From positions 12,950,501 to 13,014,500 of the forward strand of contig JANCRA010000010.1 of assembly GCA_024362935.1 (NCBI GenBank): a stretch of 64,000 nucleotides of DNA. The letters are read 5' to 3'. Source of the stretch: Setophaga petechia (lineage: Eukaryota; Chordata; Aves; Passeriformes; Parulidae). Positions within the stretch are counted from its first letter, which is position 1. Each line of letters opens with the position of its first letter. The position numbers were made by a program, and so were the translations under genes. Under the pieces are notes generated by a model that was given only the letters and a program-made list of their open reading frames with translations, was not told the DNA's origin and made no database searches. This document shows, in pieces, positions 63,637 through 64,000 of the stretch.

Positions 63637-63652
63637 AAAAAAAAAAAAAAAA
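63637..63652. repeat. Poly-A run, 16 nt
   Basis: No polyadenylation signal or retrocopy-like body is evident to its left. Confidence 0.9.
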
Positions 63653-63974
63653 GTCTTAGTGGTATAGAAAGAGATTTAAGGCATTTAGCCATCTAATATC
63701 TAATCATTATGCTCTAAGCTGAAAAGCAACACTTTTCTTTGCACTCTATGTTTCCTGAAAACATTTTTTCAGTCTCAAAAACTCTCCAGAGAGGAGAGCC
63801 CATATTTGTCAAATATTGTGGGAATAAGAGAAAGAATAATGACAGCAACAAATTGCTTGATCACTGCAGTTATCATTGCTATTTTTATTCATTATTCTGA
63901 ATATCATTTGCTGTAACACCTGTGATGTGGCTGGCAATTTTCAGACACTTCAGTGCTTTCACTTTGTTCTACAG

Positions 63975-64000
63975 AGTTGTTAATCCAAGGACTGATGTCA
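63975..64000 (+). other. Possible exon start cut by the window edge
   Basis: A good acceptor (GCTTTCACTTTGTTCTACAG) ends at 63,974. The remaining 26 bases are open in two frames (one gives VVNPRTDV) and closed in the third. Too short to identify; the sequence beyond the edge would decide. Confidence 0.15.

Larger units (their letters stand above)
57369..63974. other. No gene recognised; AT-rich DNA
   Basis: A T13 run at 57,956-57,968, an A-run at about 59,995-60,006 and several AT-rich stretches are present. Frames up to about 114 codons (58,362-58,706 (+)) show no domain. Confidence 0.6.

Noticed and set aside
1..64000. tRNA, rRNA, snRNA, CRISPR or prokaryotic operon features
   Set aside because: No tRNA B-box word, no snRNA core sequence and no regularly spaced repeat array was found by reading; sequence texture is vertebrate.

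Overview
The window looks like vertebrate nuclear DNA, most probably from a bird. It is moderately AT-rich and CpG-poor outside a few short islands. It has long T/G-rich homopolymer tracts, and I recognise no mammalian SINE or L1 sequence. I also see no intact CR1 element and no CR1-type octamer tail. The bird call is an inference from texture, not from an identified gene. There is no bacterial, plasmid or phage architecture: no operons, no ribosome-binding-site-led ORFs, no CRISPR array. I recognise no tRNA, rRNA or snRNA gene. No open reading frame on either strand matches a protein family I can name, and the longest frames read as stop-free stretches in locally GC-rich DNA. I read the window as intergenic DNA or the inside of one or more very large introns.

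Layout. 0-16 kb: a GC-rich patch near 0.3-0.5 kb could be a first exon encoding a basic, acid-free N-terminus. A Cys-rich frame lies near 5 kb, an isolated acidic, exon-like frame near 10.6 kb, a run of 41 T at 12.4 kb, and an exact 47-bp tandem duplication at 12.8 kb. A strong acceptor followed by a short terminal frame lies at 15.6 kb. 16-28 kb: AT-rich with no gene, but several long perfect palindromes and a homeodomain/POU-type motif cluster. 28.8-33.8 kb: the densest area for exon-like and regulatory-looking sequence. It holds a minus-strand exon candidate (28.85 kb), a GC-rich patch with two phase-0 exon candidates (29.15 and 29.56 kb), a second minus-strand candidate (32.13 kb), and a motif-rich block at 33.4-33.66 kb. 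About 100 bp beyond that block is a possible 6-nt microexon.

34-48 kb: a diverged ~70-bp tandem duplication, G-quadruplex-capable tracts, a probable decayed hAT-type transposon at 41.0-41.1 kb, and two closely spaced exon candidates at 42.3-42.5 kb. 48-64 kb: a 42-bp exact sequence present twice about 3.1 kb apart, a quadruplex tract, a GATA palindrome, and a Z-DNA-prone tract next to a 49-bp tandem duplication. The right edge (63,975) may enter an exon.

None of the exon-like calls is connected to a known gene. With this many GT and AG dinucleotides, several matches will be chance. Their value is as precise coordinates to test against RNA and cross-species alignment. The directly visible features (duplications, palindromes, homopolymers, G-tracts) are secure; function is not.
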